Shown: positions 48,680 through 63,400, counted from the first letter of the stretch. The stretch is DNA of 64,000 bases from Anastatus disparis (GCA_017163975.1 JAFFSR010000218.1:9551501-9615500); one strand, 5' to 3'. A program made the numbers and translations. Notes: generated by a model from the letters alone, not told the origin.

Positions 48680-49047
48680 CTACGCTTTATCATCCATCGA
48701 AGCAGGTAACGGCCTCTTTTTCAATATTCCTAAATCTTGTACATTTTCTAAAAATGTCTTGTGATGTTGTGCGACGAGCAATGGATTAACAGTTTGAACA
48801 TCTTTCTTCAATTCTTCCATATCACGTTTGAGCTTTGCGCGACGATTTTGAAACCAAGTTATAACTTGGGCATTACTGAGACCCAACTGCGCTGCTATTT
48901 CATCACGATCAGCTGGTGACAGGTACTTTTGATAGAGAAAACGTTTTTCCAATTCAAATATTTGTTGATTCGTAAAGGCTGTTCGACTCTTTCGCTTTTT
49001 CTTAGGCTGCTGACGATTGTTGAAGAGGTTTAGGTGATTTGCTTGTT
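48680..49047 (-). CDS. lb: Ladybird / Lbx homeobox protein, terminal exon (partial gene)
   Basis: A 368-nt terminal exon, preceded on the - strand by the acceptor TTTCTTTCAG ending at 49048 and closed by TAG at 48682-48680. Two bases complete a split codon, then 121 codons follow. It starts [19 protein letters not shown] and holds a whole 60-residue homeodomain with F8, L16, W48, F49, N51 and the Thr47 shared by ladybird and Tlx proteins ([16 protein letters not shown]). Downstream lie [13 protein letters not shown], an Lbx-family motif, and a C-terminus ending MDDKA. This is a nuclear transcription factor; in Drosophila ladybird genes act in cardiac, muscle and epidermal fates. The apparent start at 48952 is a TTG (Leu) inside the homeodomain, so it is not the real start. 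The N-terminal exon is not in view. Whether it equals Drosophila lbe or lbl cannot be told. Confidence 0.95.
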
Positions 49048-49979
49048 CTGAAAGAAAAAAGAATAAATTTTTATTAATTTAATGAATTTTAAAGTATTAT
49101 TAAAAGTTTTGATGAAACGCATATTTTCAACTTTATTTTCGATCATTTAATTCTTGTGTTAATTTCCTTTAATTCATTTATCATTTTACACCTTTTGAAA
49201 TTTTCCATTCTCGTTTCCATTTTTAGAAATATTAAAAAAAGATTTATCTATTCAATAAAAAATGCTGAAAAAACGTAAGTCAAACATTAAATTCCTATAA
49301 ATTTTAGTACTTCATACTTAAAGTAACGTATTTAAAAATTTTTCTGCATAATCATTCTAGTTTGCTGGCAAATAAAAGCCAGCATTGTTAAAATAAGCCG
49401 ACAGAATAACTTTGTATAAGTTTTTTTTAAAAGAGAAAACTTTTTATTTACAAGTCTCGTTGTAAAAGCTCATATATACAACGAAGCGTTTATTATCGGG
49501 TTTATTTTATTCGATGTAAAAAAGGTTCTTGCTGAAGTTAAAACCCAAAGTTTAAAGAAATTTTTATATAGACGCAAAGTGAGGTAGAAGAGAAAAGAAT
49601 AAAAAATAAAATAAAGAAAGAAAAAAAAAAAGATAGTAAGAAGGCCGGTATCTTTTGTGTATGCAAAGGCGCGCGCCACAAATCAGGCGCATCTCAAAAT
49701 GTCGAGAGGATACCCCATAAAAGTCGTATTACACATTCGTTCCGGACCCATCACACAAAATTCCATCGGCTATATAAATATATATATTTATATGTATGTG
49801 TATGTAAATATCTATGTGCGCACGAGTGTATTTGTGTGTATGAAAAACGAATAGTAACTTCTAAAAGTGAGATGGTGATCGATAAATTTTTTTAAGAAAT
49901 AGATAAATCTATTCTCTACTTATTAATTCTTTAATTTTTTTTTATCCATACAAAATTTATAGGCAAAATTAATTTATAA

Positions 49980-50023
49980 GAAATTCACGCTAACCTCAAT
50001 ACTTTGAGGTTATAGTGAATTTC
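49980..50023. repeat. Hairpin / fold-back remnant
   Basis: GAAATTCACGCTAACCTCAA (49980-49999) is mirrored by TTGAGGTTATAGTGAATTTC (50004-50023) with two mismatches and a 4-nt loop. Related words (CTCAAAAAGGAAATTTTACT, TTCACTCTGATT) follow to about 50133, so a larger decayed fold-back element may be present. Confidence 0.7.
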
Positions 50024-50285
50024 CTGAATAACCTCAAAAAGGAAATTTTACTTCAATAGGGATAGAATTTTGCTCTATAACTATAAAATTTTTGAGATTA
50101 CTTCAAAATTTGAGTAGATATTCACTCTGATTAATTTAATGTGCGTATATTTACAAAAAATATACGTTACATGCTATAATACAATATAATAAAGGTTATG
50201 ACTACTTTGAAAAATTGAAGATCAAAGATTGGCAAAATTTAAAATCCTATATTACACTTTCAATCGACACAAAGTAACCAGTCGT

Positions 50286-50288
<3 letters not shown>

Positions 50289-50341
<53 letters not shown>
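50289..50341. repeat. (AT)n microsatellite in lb intron
   Basis: About 26 AT units, followed by imperfect ACAT/CATA sequence to 50374. Confidence 0.95.
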
Positions 50342-50344
<3 letters not shown>

Positions 50345-53300
50345 GCATACATATATATACACATACACATATATGATCAAAGAAGTTTTGCCGGCATTCG
50401 GTCACACCTGCGCAATCTACCATATATATAATACACTTGGCTACAAGAACATCAGTAAAGGCTTTGAGTAAAGGAATCGATTACTCTCTCTCTCTCTTTT
50501 TCTGTTTAAGCTTTTGCACGCTACATAATACTGTATACAACGTTAAATTTTTCGACGCTTCGAAACCCTCCTTTCGCGTGCGTTCACGTTTCATGGCTGC
50601 TCTACAAAATATTATGTAGATTTACGAAGAAAGCACGATGAAAATTCAATGAATTTTAATTTAAACAATGTTTTTATTCCACTTTTCTTTTTTTTTTCTT
50701 TTTATATTTAATGATATTCTGCCTCGTTTGGCAATATAAATAATTTTCTCGATCATTAATTTCAATTTATTATTCATTTTATTGTTGTTTTGATAAAAAG
50801 ATACAGACATAAAAAAATACATAAAAAAACTCTCCAAATTATAACTGAAATTCAACAAAAGTTAATCTGTCATCCCGATAAATGAAAGAGAAAAATGTTC
50901 CAAGATTTCGGCAAGCACGAAGAAAAAAAAGTGTATAGCCAATGATTAGTCTTTATTGGACAGGATAAGGTGTAAAAATATAAAATTTAAGAAGAGTCAA
51001 AAAAAAAGGAAGAAGAATAAAAGTGTTGGGTAAAAGAGCGTAAGTAGCGCCGACCATTTTGTTGGCGGTGACTACTGCATTGAAATAAAAAAAAAAAAAG
51101 CCGAAGTTAAGTTTAAAAAAATAAAATAAGAAAAGTTCAAATGAACCTAGAACGAAAACGCTTATACAAAATGTTGAAGGAATCAACGCTAAAAGAAAGC
51201 CCTCTCCCCCCTCCCACTCTTCCCTTAAAAGAGGCTTCTTCGTATAGCTCTCGAAAAAGAGGCGCTGAGATATTAGTTTCTGCGGTCGACTCTTTGGCCG
51301 CGGAGATTTAATTCGTTTGATGTTCACGAATTCGCCGCTTCTTATGCCTCTTTTCGCAACTCGCAAAAGACCATTCAAAAGCCAAGTTTCTTCATATTTT
51401 TTTTTTTTTCATTTTTATATTTTATTTTTTATTCTTTTTTTCTATCTCTCAATCTCCATCTATTTGTCATAAAATATCGGTGGCCACCTTCAGAAAAGAA
51501 AAAAAAAAATTTAAATAACGATGCAAATAATTTATATAAATATTTTTTCTCAATATCAATGAAAAATATATTACAACTACTAAAAAGGCCTAGAGGCAGA
51601 GAAAAGGAACGACAATAATTTTTTGTTTTATTATCCTCGCTCGTTGATTAAAAGCTTGTATAGCAACTGATTTTTTGGAGCGAGACGTGAAAACTGGTCA
51701 ATCAACTGCGTATATAGAGTTGGAAAAGTATAAAGTATTGCCTTCGAGCGATATATATACATATAAAAAGACTCTCTTTTTAATAGCTGTAACTTTACTA
51801 GTTAAAAACGTTGCGACTCGTTGACATGAATGTGCACCGAATTCTTGCATGTTAATCATTGTCCATGAAAGAACAAAAAAGAAAGAAAGAAATAGAAAAA
51901 TTAAACCATGCAATACATTTATTTCTGAGCAATTATCACGAAACTGACGTTTTTTTTCTTTTTTTTTTAGTTTTTCGATATTTTAAAGTTTCAAGGATTT
52001 AAAAATTAAAAATCTGACAAAATAAAGTTGCTTAAATTAAATTGCTTATTTTTAAAATGCGTTAAAATTGTTTTGAAAAAAATTATTGAAGGTTATGTGA
52101 AAATCATGAAAAATCAGTGTTAAAATTAAAGCTATTAAACAATCATTGAAAACTTAAGAAATGCGAATTCGTACAGAAAAAAGAGGCGTGAAACGCGAAT
52201 AAAAAAAAGTGAAAAGGTTGACAGACCAATTGGTAAGTCGACAGTCATTTGTCGAGATGTTTCGCATTTCAACATTTCTCTCATTTTTTATTCTTCGTTT
52301 TTTTTATCTTTTCCATGACATTGTCGCATAGGGAGGTTTGTGTGCGCTTCTCATGTTTCGGCCACAGGACAAGACCTCAGAGAATGAAAAAGAGAAGAAG
52401 AAGAATTAAAAAAAAATAAAGAAATAAGAGAATAAGTAGAGGCGCTCAGGCACATGTCAACAATATATTTTCTGGCCCCTCACCTACAAATCGCTTAGCG
52501 CGAGTAATTTTGAAATTGGAACACTTATTTAGTCGTTTAGTTTGGTGTATAAGACCTCCCTTCTCTTCACTTTTTTTCTTAAAAAAAAAATAATGCCTTC
52601 GGGGCCTATAACACGACATAAAGATTTATAGATCCCCGACTCTCTTTTTCTCAATGCTTTCAGTTCATCTTCTTCTTATTCTTTCTTCATCATCATCTTC
52701 TTATTTTTTCCTCCCTTTAAAAGATATAACGCGCGACCTTATATAAAACCGGAAAGAAACCCCTGCAGCTTTGGCTTCCTTTTTTTTCTCTCAATTGCTT
52801 TTACTTTCGATTACTCAATCATTAGAAGATGCAAAGCATCCGGTATATGCTTCGGTTGGTCCAGAAAACCACCCGCGCACACGACAAGTACTTAGAAACT
52901 AGAAATTTTTTGGAGAAAAGTTCAGTTGAAAGATTACTTTTTGCCTGTCAGGAAGCAACATGTCATAATATTGGAATAAAATAACCGTACGGTGTGTGGT
53001 TTCAAATTTTTTTTTCTTCATGAATATCCAATGAATGATCGATTACATCTGAGTATTGGTAATTAGTGTTTTATTACGTCTACAAACTGTTATTTCATCA
53101 TTCATAGAAATTAATAAAAGATTAGCTTGCTTTAATAATAAATTTCATAAAATTAATTATCCGCATATCAAAATCGATTAAGAATAATTAATTATGACTT
53201 TCCCTTAATTTATAATTTATAACTTTAGATATATAATAAAATGAGCAATACAATCATTTGTATTATATTTCAACTAATAACCACCTGTCAAATTTGAAAT

Positions 53301-56026
53301 TAAAAAGAATTGAATAAAAGTCTCGTACAATAGTAAGGATTCAGCATTTCTTAAACTAATCAAATAAATACAAGCAAGTTTATCTATTTCTTTTCCTCTG
53401 TAAAAGAACGGGAAATGAGTTTTAAATTTTTCCTAATCGACGGAAATAGGCGCGAGCGAGAGATCATTGATGCTTGTTCACAGACAATATACAACAAAAT
53501 ACTGCATTCGTAAAGCTAAAGGTTAGAAACATCTCAATTATCTAACACCATCGGCAAAAGTGAAAAATGACTTTTCCTCCACCCCTCCATTAAAAAAAGA
53601 ATGTAAATGCGTTGAATTTTATGAGGCAGGTACGAAACGTACATAAATTTTCTCAAGTATATTTAAGCATAACCATGCTTAAAAATTGATTTTCCACAAA
53701 TGCGAAAAGAAAAGAGAGAAAAGAAAGGTTAGGTATAATTTTGAGGTTAGAAAGTGAAAAAATAAAGGCGGGTATAAGTTTAAAAATTTTTTAGGATTCA
53801 TCTTCATTAGAGTATCCCGCGGCGCCAAATACTTTTTACCTCACACTCGATTATTTACCAGCTGGTGATTTTTTTTTTCAGAAGGTGTCGAATGCTCCTT
53901 ATATACCGCCAACGGCGTCGAATTGTATACATAAACCAAATATTACAAACCGATCTTCATCAATCGATAAAAATGATTGGTAAAAGCGGGTGGTCTTTTT
54001 TTTCCTCCTAACCATTCCATAAATAAAAGTTGAACTTTTTCTTACGTATTATAAAGACAGTTGGTTGGCGTAAGAAGAAGAAATAAAATAACACTAATCT
54101 TGACGCGCTTTCGATTCTTTAATTATAACCTTACGAAATAATTTTTATCACACCATAAACCTCCCATTAATACTACGTTTCATTAAATAACTCTATAACA
54201 TAAGGTTTTAATCATTCGTATGTGTACCACTTAATTAAACCCAAACACTTTATTTACCAACACCTAACAGGTTTTTTTCCTCCGATAACTTGATAGAATT
54301 GTACAAACAATTTTCTTTTTCCTCTTCAATCATTTTCTATTTTTTTCTAACCTCTAAGGATTGTGTATAATTTTTAAATATAAATCATTCCTCATGGTTT
54401 TTAGTTAAAAATCCAAGTAAGATATTTCGTCAGGTCTATTTTGTCTCTATTAGTAAACAGGTAATTAAATACTTATAAATTATTTTTTCCTCTTATTTCT
54501 ATCTTTTATAGTATTTTTTTCCTTAAGCTTTCTTATTATTCTAATTAATAGGATTCTTATATTATTTTTTTTAATGACGACTAATTACTGTAATCACGAG
54601 CGAATGAAAATGAAATATCCGTGAGAAAAATCAAATTATTCAAAATATTGAATGGATTTATAATTAATTTATCGTCGAAAGGTAAATCTTCAATTTTAAT
54701 AAATAATATATTATTAATTGTAAGGTTAACCTATAAAAAAATCGGTTTCCTCGAAATTATTAACATAATTACATCTGGCAATGACAATTTACACAGAAGT
54801 CTTTGATTAACTTTTAAAGACAAATTTTTTTACTTTTATTTCTAGTTAAAAGCCATCTAAGCTGAAAAACTCTAAGCGGTACTAAGGGCCGTTTAGTTAA
54901 AACGTTGCAAAAGCTCCTCTGATCCTATTAACTGCATAACCTCTCTTTCCCCGAATATTCATATGCATATGCCTTTTTTTTTTATTTAATCTTATTCTCT
55001 GTATACCTTATATATACTAAAAGGATAGTGTGTAGTAAAGCCAGTAGCAAAATACCATATATACATGGGCTATATAACCCTATCTATTTTAGTCATTTCT
55101 TATACCCATCCCGTTACCCGCACACACTCACACACAGATACGACTTTACTAATATATACCAACAAGAAGGGATTATATATACCATCTATCTTTCGGTCCT
55201 TCTTCTTCTCTTTTACTAACCAAAAGAGAAGAAAAAAAAAAGAGTGTACATGGGAGAGAGGAAGAGATGAGAAGAGAAAAGAGAAGAAGAAGACTGCTAC
55301 TTAAAGTTGAATGTTATACGCGACGGACTATATGTTTTCTACTATAGCCACGTGCCGCTGATTAGTGCAATTACCGAAAACAAGACTCAACCGATCTCTC
55401 CCTTACTTACTGATTTTTTTCCTTGTTCTTTTTTTTTTGTTTTATTTTTCACAAAAACCCCTTAGGAAATTTCTAAGTAATTTGAGATTATCCAAGAATT
55501 TTGAAGATTTTCGACTGACAAGTATATTTGATGTTAATTTTAGTATCCATCTTTATTTCAGTATGTGAAAAGCATTTAACGATTTTTTTGTATTTTCTTA
55601 GTCAGAAAATTCTTTACAAAAATTATCAAGCGTTGAAAGATGAAGTTTCCTTCGTACAATGTAAGAAAATAACTAAAAAAATAACGCGTGAAATTATCAA
55701 ATGATTGGGCAATTTAACCTGGAATAATATAAAATAGAAAATAAGAGCGATAATAACGTTACACATTTAATAGATACATCTCAAGAGTGTTAATGCTTTT
55801 CTCACAATTTTGAAATTCCAGTTAACAAACGCTTACACACATCCCATGAAATAACAAAGTCATTAGGACATTAAGGATCATCCGAGAATTCAATGTAATT
55901 GACTAGAAGAAAATCACACAGACACATCAGCTTTTCTGTATTTTATTTTTGTATTCTGTATCAATTTTATTCCATTGATTTTTAAGTCAACACACGCACA
56001 ATGTGGATGCATAATGTATATGTGTA

Positions 56027-56589
56027 GGGGAAAGGGGAGCTAAATTCCGGATATTTTTTTGAGAGAAGATTTCTTCTCCGGTAGTGAAGTAATTGACTCT
56101 ACAACCAAAGCATTAACACTAAGTTTAGACTTCAAACTGAATAAAAAAAATTGGTCAAGACTCCTTATTCTTTGTTAAACATTTAATTATTTTAAATTGA
56201 AAAAAAATCGATTTTTTATAATATTAGCCCCACTATGGGGCAACTTTTCTTTTGCGTAGGGGCTATTTTCCGAATGTATTATCAAACTTAAAAAATACAA
56301 TTACATTTTTTATTTAACGAAATTTTTGACTATTTTATTAATCATTAATACATCAATAATTACAAAAATATAATATTAACATAATAATATTAGAATGAAT
56401 ATATATATTATTATTAATATAAAATTAATAAAAAAGTTTTGGAAGGCATTGCGAAAAAAAGAAGTGGCCGTTACGGATTCAAATTATTAAGTAATCTATT
56501 GGAGTAATCCCAGATAAAGGTTTTCATGTGTAAGGTTAATAAGCATTAGTAAAGTTACTCTGTCCATAATTTTACCCCTCCCTCTCCCT
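56027..56589. mobile_element. Candidate TA-flanked MITE in lb intron
   Basis: The left end GGGGAAAGGGGAGCTAAATT (56027-56046) resembles the reverse complement of the right end AATTTTACCCCTCCCTCTCC (about 56568-56587, ending CCCT at 56589). TA dinucleotides flank both ends (56025-56026, 56590-56591), as for Tc1/mariner-type insertions. A small GCCCC...GGGGC hairpin sits inside at 56227-56241. The 563-bp interior has no transposase frame. Arm similarity is about three quarters, so this is tentative. Confidence 0.35.
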
Positions 56590-57410
56590 TATATATAAAG
56601 CATACGTGGAAAAAATGTAATATTAGTTAGCTAATGCTTGCGTATACACATGTTATCGGTTTGTAAAAGTTTTGAGAAACTATTCATCAACGTCTCACTC
56701 TAGTTTTTCGCGCTTACGCATCAATCAAAAGCTCGTCTACTAGCTTATGCTGATGAACCGTCGTAAAGAAAGATCGAGACCAAGTACCCCTTGGGACACA
56801 TCATCCGAAGATACGATTCTTGAAAAAAAGGAAAAAAAGAAATACTATATTTTGAAAAAAAGGAAGGAAAAGTCGATGGATGACATATATACAGATATAT
56901 GAAGCAAAGTTAACACGTTGAGTACTTGTAGACTGGCATAAGAGTCTATGGTCATTAGTTATGGCGTCGTCACTTCTGCAATTAGAAGCCGTTAACTGTT
57001 TTCCTCTTTTTTTTTTATTTTAAACTCGTATATACGTAGGCAACATTATGCATATAGGTGCGTATAAACTTGGTTTCTTTCTCCCCGCAACAACTCGACT
57101 CGTCTTTTACAACCCAAAAGCTAACGACAAAACGATGTATATTAAGTTTTTAAAAGATCCCTAGAGGCCTTGGTGTACACGTATGCGTTGGCTCTTCTTC
57201 TCTTTCCTTATCCTTTATAGCTAATATAATATAACGTGTAGGGGAATGTCTCCATCTGCCATTAGTTGCTGCTTCTTGTGTTAAGAGATACTAGTAAACA
57301 TTTCTTTCTTTTAAAATTTTCTTTCTTTCTTTTTGCGCCAGACTCATTAAATGCCTCGTGTGTGTGAACAAATTGAAGGAGTCGATGATAGAAATTCTAG
57401 CGTGTACGAC

Positions 57411-57441
<31 letters not shown>

Positions 57442-60400
57442 AAAATTCTCTCGCATGAACTGCTGTTTATTTAGAAAAAAATATATAAAACACGATGCTT
57501 ATAGCGAAGTGAAAGAAAAGACGAAGAGTGACTTTAGAAAAAAAAGCGTCATTCTTTTTATACGAAAACGTTTAAAGGAACTTTATTAAAGAAATATTTT
57601 TATGCGTGCGATAAACAATTATTAATAATCCCAAAAGCGCCTAGGCTCATTTGATTTATTATGATTGCATGTAAAATGGCTCCTTTTAAAAGCTTCTGTG
57701 TGGAAGAAAGAGAGAGGAGGTAATGTCATTAGCGTATAACCGAGGACTTTAAAATTGGAAAATAAAAATAATTCGAGAGAGAAACAAAGGGGATTGAAGA
57801 CAAGGAACGAGATATGATAAAAGAAAACCTGACTATACGCTGGATATACAATATATAATAGACAAACAAAAGGAAAAGACTGAACATATATATGCCATAC
57901 AACTTGAATGATATATTAATTACACGCAAAAAAAAAAAAAAGAGAGAGTTGAGGTTAAGAAAATTGATAGTCTCTCGTGTGTATGTGTGCACGTACATGT
58001 CGAGGGGGCAAAAGACAAAATATGTGTGTATGGGCTCTTATACCAACGACTATATATTCAGACATTATATACATAAGTAAAGCAAGCGAATCGAGCACCT
58101 GTCATTTCTTATTTATTTTTTTCGGTTATTATGCTGTGTCAGTCTTACCACTGATACTCTTTACTATATGTACATATACAAACGGCACCAGTTAATTTTG
58201 TTGCTCAAAGCTTTTTTTTCAATATCCCCTTACCCTCTTTTTCCTTAATAAAATAAAGAAGGAAAAAAAGGCGTTAATACACAAGTCGACTGGCGAGTAC
58301 ATATATAATAATGTTTTGTTAAGATTCGCACAAAAGTTTGAAAGGGAGTCTGAGGCGAAAATGAAAATTTCTAGCTAAACGAGCGTTGTACGCACGTTAC
58401 TTCAAAGTTTATACATAGTTCGCTGTCCTCAAAGAGTAAAACGAGCGAGAGAGAGAGCAGGAGATTGAAAAAGAGAGAAAGAAAGAGGGAAAGTATTTTA
58501 ATTTAAGAACGCATTGAAACGAATGTAAAGCACGCGCGCTCTCTCTACGCATGGGACAAATGTCTTGAGACGACAGACCTAATTGCTCGGCTGTACCATT
58601 TCGTATTCTTCTTTTTTCTTTTATTTTTTTTTTTGCTTGGTTGGTTGCTGTTACTAATACTACACGTCGTAAGTGTTTTTAATAGTCTGTAAAAACCACC
58701 TACAAGGAACGCGAGACGTATTGGAATTTTTTTCGAATTACTATACGGCAAGTTTAACTAGGGTTTAAACGCTTGATTTTTAAAATCTGAGTAATCAGAA
58801 GATTTTTTTTTGCGGATTATGAATTTATGAAGATAGAGTAAATTTTTTTTTCTAGTGTACAAAGCATAGTAAACTTATGTTCTCTTTAAACGTTTTTTAT
58901 TAAGGAATTTTCAACTTTTTTTATGAGTTTTAAAGAAAGTATACTTTTTGCGTCTGGAATTTTTTTTTGTTCACTATTAAGGAGCGTATCAACCTCCGAT
59001 AGTTGTATGTTATAAAATAAATATCCGTAAGAACTTTTTTTCTCTAAAATCATTAATCAACAATTTTGATGTAAAGTGGATAAAAAAAAATTTTCTTTAA
59101 AATACCTAGAAACTTTGATGACTGCGTACAAACAACAATGAGCGAAGATAAAAAAAAAGCTAAAAAGTTCAACGAGCGTGGGTGCGTCTCTTATTCTCAT
59201 TTACACCAAGGAAGAAAAAAAAACTTTGTTTTCGTGAAGCAGCCGTAATTGCCATTAGCTTATTTTCGGATAACAAGAGCGTGTACAAGAGAGTGTAAAA
59301 AAAAAGGATATTTGAGGTGAGAATAAAAGAGGAAAAAAAGGAAGCAGAAAGAAAATGAGCAAAAAACGAAACGATATAGCCAAAGTACATTAAGGATTAA
59401 CTGGGCATTTGAAAGCTACTCCCAAAAACTCTAAACGCACTTCCCATCGAACGTGATGCAATCATGTTGTCAAGAAAAATCAGGCTTGTTCCGCGGATTC
59501 TTAAAAACTCGACTCTCTTTTTATATATTTAATTTTTTTTTTTTATTCCTTCAAATTTTTTTCTGATGGCGTGCTTTAAAACCGAGTTAAGTAAAACCGT
59601 ATCAAGTATATACAAATCTTTAGATATGCAAAAAAAGAAGAATAAATAAAAAGTGTAAAAAAATCTAAAAAAGATGACAGCTGTATAGTGTGATTTAAAC
59701 TTGTTCTTAGTAGGTTTTGAATTTGAAAGAAATTAAGGTGAAAAAATGTGTATAACAATATATAGAATTGTTACAACTTGTAATCAAGACTCGTTAAACT
59801 TTAAGAGAGGAAAAAAACATAAGGAAAAAAAAAGAAGAAACGTTGATCGATTTAATTCTTTGAATATACCTCGTTTTTCTATTATTAATTTAAGGTTTGA
59901 CGTACTCTCATTGTTTAATATGGAGGTTGGGGATAAGGTTCGATATTGATCGCAAGATATTAAAAAGTATTTCAATTTACTTCTTACTTTGTACATTATA
60001 AGGTGATTGGGTTAGTTTACCGATGCTTTAGTTTGATTTTATAAAGTATTTAGCAATTATTTGAACGGTAATTCTAAAACGATTTATAGATGTATGAATT
60101 AATTCTTACTTTTTTTTTGCAATGAAAATTTTTTTCAGTTTTCTTAGTGATTATGAATTTAGAATAATTTCTTCCGCTTTTAGTATACACATAAAATGTA
60201 TAATTAAATTCGAATTACATATAATATTTTCTAAAATATAGTGAATTCACTAAAATGGACATTAACGATCTTGAAATTTGTACGCTCAGAAAAAGAGATT
60301 AAATTTCATGCAATAAGATTAATCTTAAATGAGACGCTGAAAGGCAAATTTAGTTATAGTAAGGCTAATAGTTAAACGAATAAAAAAAATTAATCGTGAC

Positions 60401-63400
60401 AGCCAAAATATTTAATTTGCTTGCAATTAGTTGTTAAAACCAAATTATTCAGTTATAGAATGCTTACAGGAAAAAAATACTTAAATTGTCACACAAAAAG
60501 TCATAAGTTGATGGTACCAAAATGGATTGTCATTTAAAAAATAAGAAATTTCTTATGGCTATGGTAACTTAAATTTTAGCGGGCATAGCTAAAGCTAGCT
60601 CAACTATTGATTTTAGTTATGCTAACCAAAACTTTGTCCGTAATTCCACTAACATTATTAATTGCTACAATTAAAAACTTGAAATTCTTGACTACAATGT
60701 TACAGAAAATATTTTTCTTGGTTAAAATACAATTTTATTTGAAGAAAGGTTAATAATAATGCATCGCAGAGAACTTTTGTTTAAATAAACTAATTCACTA
60801 GAAAAATATTAAAATATTAAAGGTATAATAAAACACAAAAATACAAGCAATTTTCACTTAATCAAAATCCCGTTTGGCTCATTAGCAAAGATTTTTTATT
60901 TATCAACAGTTGTTTCGAATGAAACATACTTTCCTTTTGGCACCGTATCTAAATTTAATTTTCTCGTGTCAAACGAATTTCCTTTTAACGTTAATATCGT
61001 AATTAGTAAGATAACTTCTGTCTTTCGCCAGAATTGATAATTGTCTTGCTACTTGTGATATAACCCCATGCACTCTAGCTATACTCAACATTCAAATACT
61101 AAATATCAATGCAAAACTCGCGTTATACACATTCCAACTTTTTTCCACACCACATACTCATACGCAATCTTGACTCAGTGATAACTCGATAAGTTTTCTC
61201 GATTTTTCGCTTGGATTTATAAAAAAAAAACTAGGGGGTTATATAGACACCTTAATTTTAAAAATGATAAAATTAGTAATGTAATTTATAGCTTGAGGTG
61301 GAGAATTAGCAATCGACGAAAATGATATATACGGCATGTAAAGCGATTTAAAGCGTTACACACATACTGCGAGTGGTATAAAGAAAAAGAATAAAAAGTA
61401 AGCGAGAGAGAGAGAAACCAAAGAAAAAAGAAATAAAAAAAATTAAAAAAAAAAGCTAAAAATGAAGAAGAATATGCGAAATACCGCATATCTTTAGTAG
61501 TGTGTGCAACATTCGAATAGCCAACTACATTATCTAAAGATGTATATATACATGTATACATATTCGAAAACCCTTGGGCTCATTTTTTTTCGGCAAACGG
61601 CGAACTGCTTACAAAGGCAGCTGTATCAACATGCATTTGTTAAACGTTGCCTTTAATTCCCTTGTTGTTTTTCTCTTTTTTTTATTTTTATTTTTTATTT
61701 TCTCGTTCCTCTTTATCTTTCTCATTGCTCGCGCTTTGTGTATATGCAGCGTCGGTGAAATATAAAAGAGGAAAAAAAAGGTGTCGGTAAGGCGCTCCTG
61801 TTCTATTTAAGCTTCTTTTTTTCTTTTATGAAATGAAGAAAAAACGGTAGCTACTTTCGTTTCTTTTCACACTGTCTTGTTTCTGTGTGTTTCTTTTACT
61901 TAATTTAATTTTTTGGTCAAACTTTCCAAGATCTCTTTGATCATTTAGATAGTATTACGTTTGACTTATTAACGCCTTTGAGATAACAAACAAAATTTAA
62001 TTGTATGAACTTTATAATTTTTTTTTTTTTATTTTGGTTTTTTATTTCTTATAAAACTTTCAAATACAAGTTTTTATTAAATTAAAAAGATTTACAATAT
62101 TAAAAATATAAAATAAATTTAAATATTTTATTTTATAGGAGATTTTTAGGGTTTTACGATGGTTGTTGATATTCATGTTGTGGTTTTTCGGCTTAACATC
62201 CTTTTATTTTATCGTAGTAAAATTCTATAGAAATTTTATGCAAATTTAATTTGTAGAAAATAATAAACGTTTTAACGTTTTAAAAATCAACAAAGGATAT
62301 TGATGAATTTTTATTACACTAAAAAAAATTTAATTTTATACAAGAATATTAGTTTTTAATTTAACGTCAAAAAAAACTTATCGGATTATAAAGATTATTC
62401 ATAGTTAAAAAAAATTTCACTTAATTAAAATGATGTTATCTTACAGCAAAAAACGAAGTGATTTTATTTCAAAACGATCTCGTTTGATTTTAAACTTAAA
62501 ACTTTTCCGATCAAAGTAGATTTCTCTTTCGATATTTCATTCAAAATAAATTTTCTGTTAAGAAACATAATTTTTTCATAAACGTACAAGAAAAACTGAA
62601 ATTCGTAGTTGAAAAAAAAGCAAAATTTTGAATTTTAAAAAAGATATTTTTGGAGAAACGAAAGTATTTGAACTGAAAGCAATAAAATTAACGCATTAAT
62701 AAAAATACACGTGTTTACTACTGGTAAGCGTCGGGTAAAAGCAAATCAGCCAAACCCGACAAGGAAGCAAAGTGTATATATATAGAAACTATAAAGCCAA
62801 TAGCATAACCATCCAGTAAGTAGTAGTAGTAGTAGTAGCCACCTGTGCGCGCCGTAGCAAAACGATTACCGTTGCGTCATCGTCTCAAAAGCCCTCTCTT
62901 TTTTTATATATTCTTTCTCTCTCTTTCTCTCTTTACTCTCCTATACGCCTTTCCAACAGATTAAATTCAATCTTCGAATTGGTTTTGTTCCGAGTCTATA
63001 AGCTTAAAATAAAAGAGAGAGAAAAAAAAAGACGAAGTAAAATAAAAATTGAGCGGCAGATGCCTAATTTCAAGGGAAGGCGAAAAACTTTTAGTATAGA
63101 GTATTCCCTTTCCTTTCACACCTTCACTTGACAGTTAAGAAACGAAGTAGATAAAAAAACAGAAAAAAAAATGTCTAACAACATCCGTACGAATTATAGG
63201 CTAAGATTTCTATTAAGGGCGCCAATAATGTCACACTCCTACGTTTTTTTTTCTTCTTCATTTACTGCGATGTTGTTGAAAGGAAAAAAAAAGAAACAAT
63301 AGAAAAGTAAAAGAGGGAGAGTAAAACAGGTTTAAAAAAGATAATTCGAATTTTTCAATCGATTACACATAGAGCGTGTACGCACACGCCTTGAGTTTAT

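Noticed and set aside
50953..51378. 141-codon frame on the - strand, as a possible lb N-terminal exon
   Set aside because: No EH1-type motif and no Lbx similarity; the middle is phenylalanine-rich from poly-purine tracts.
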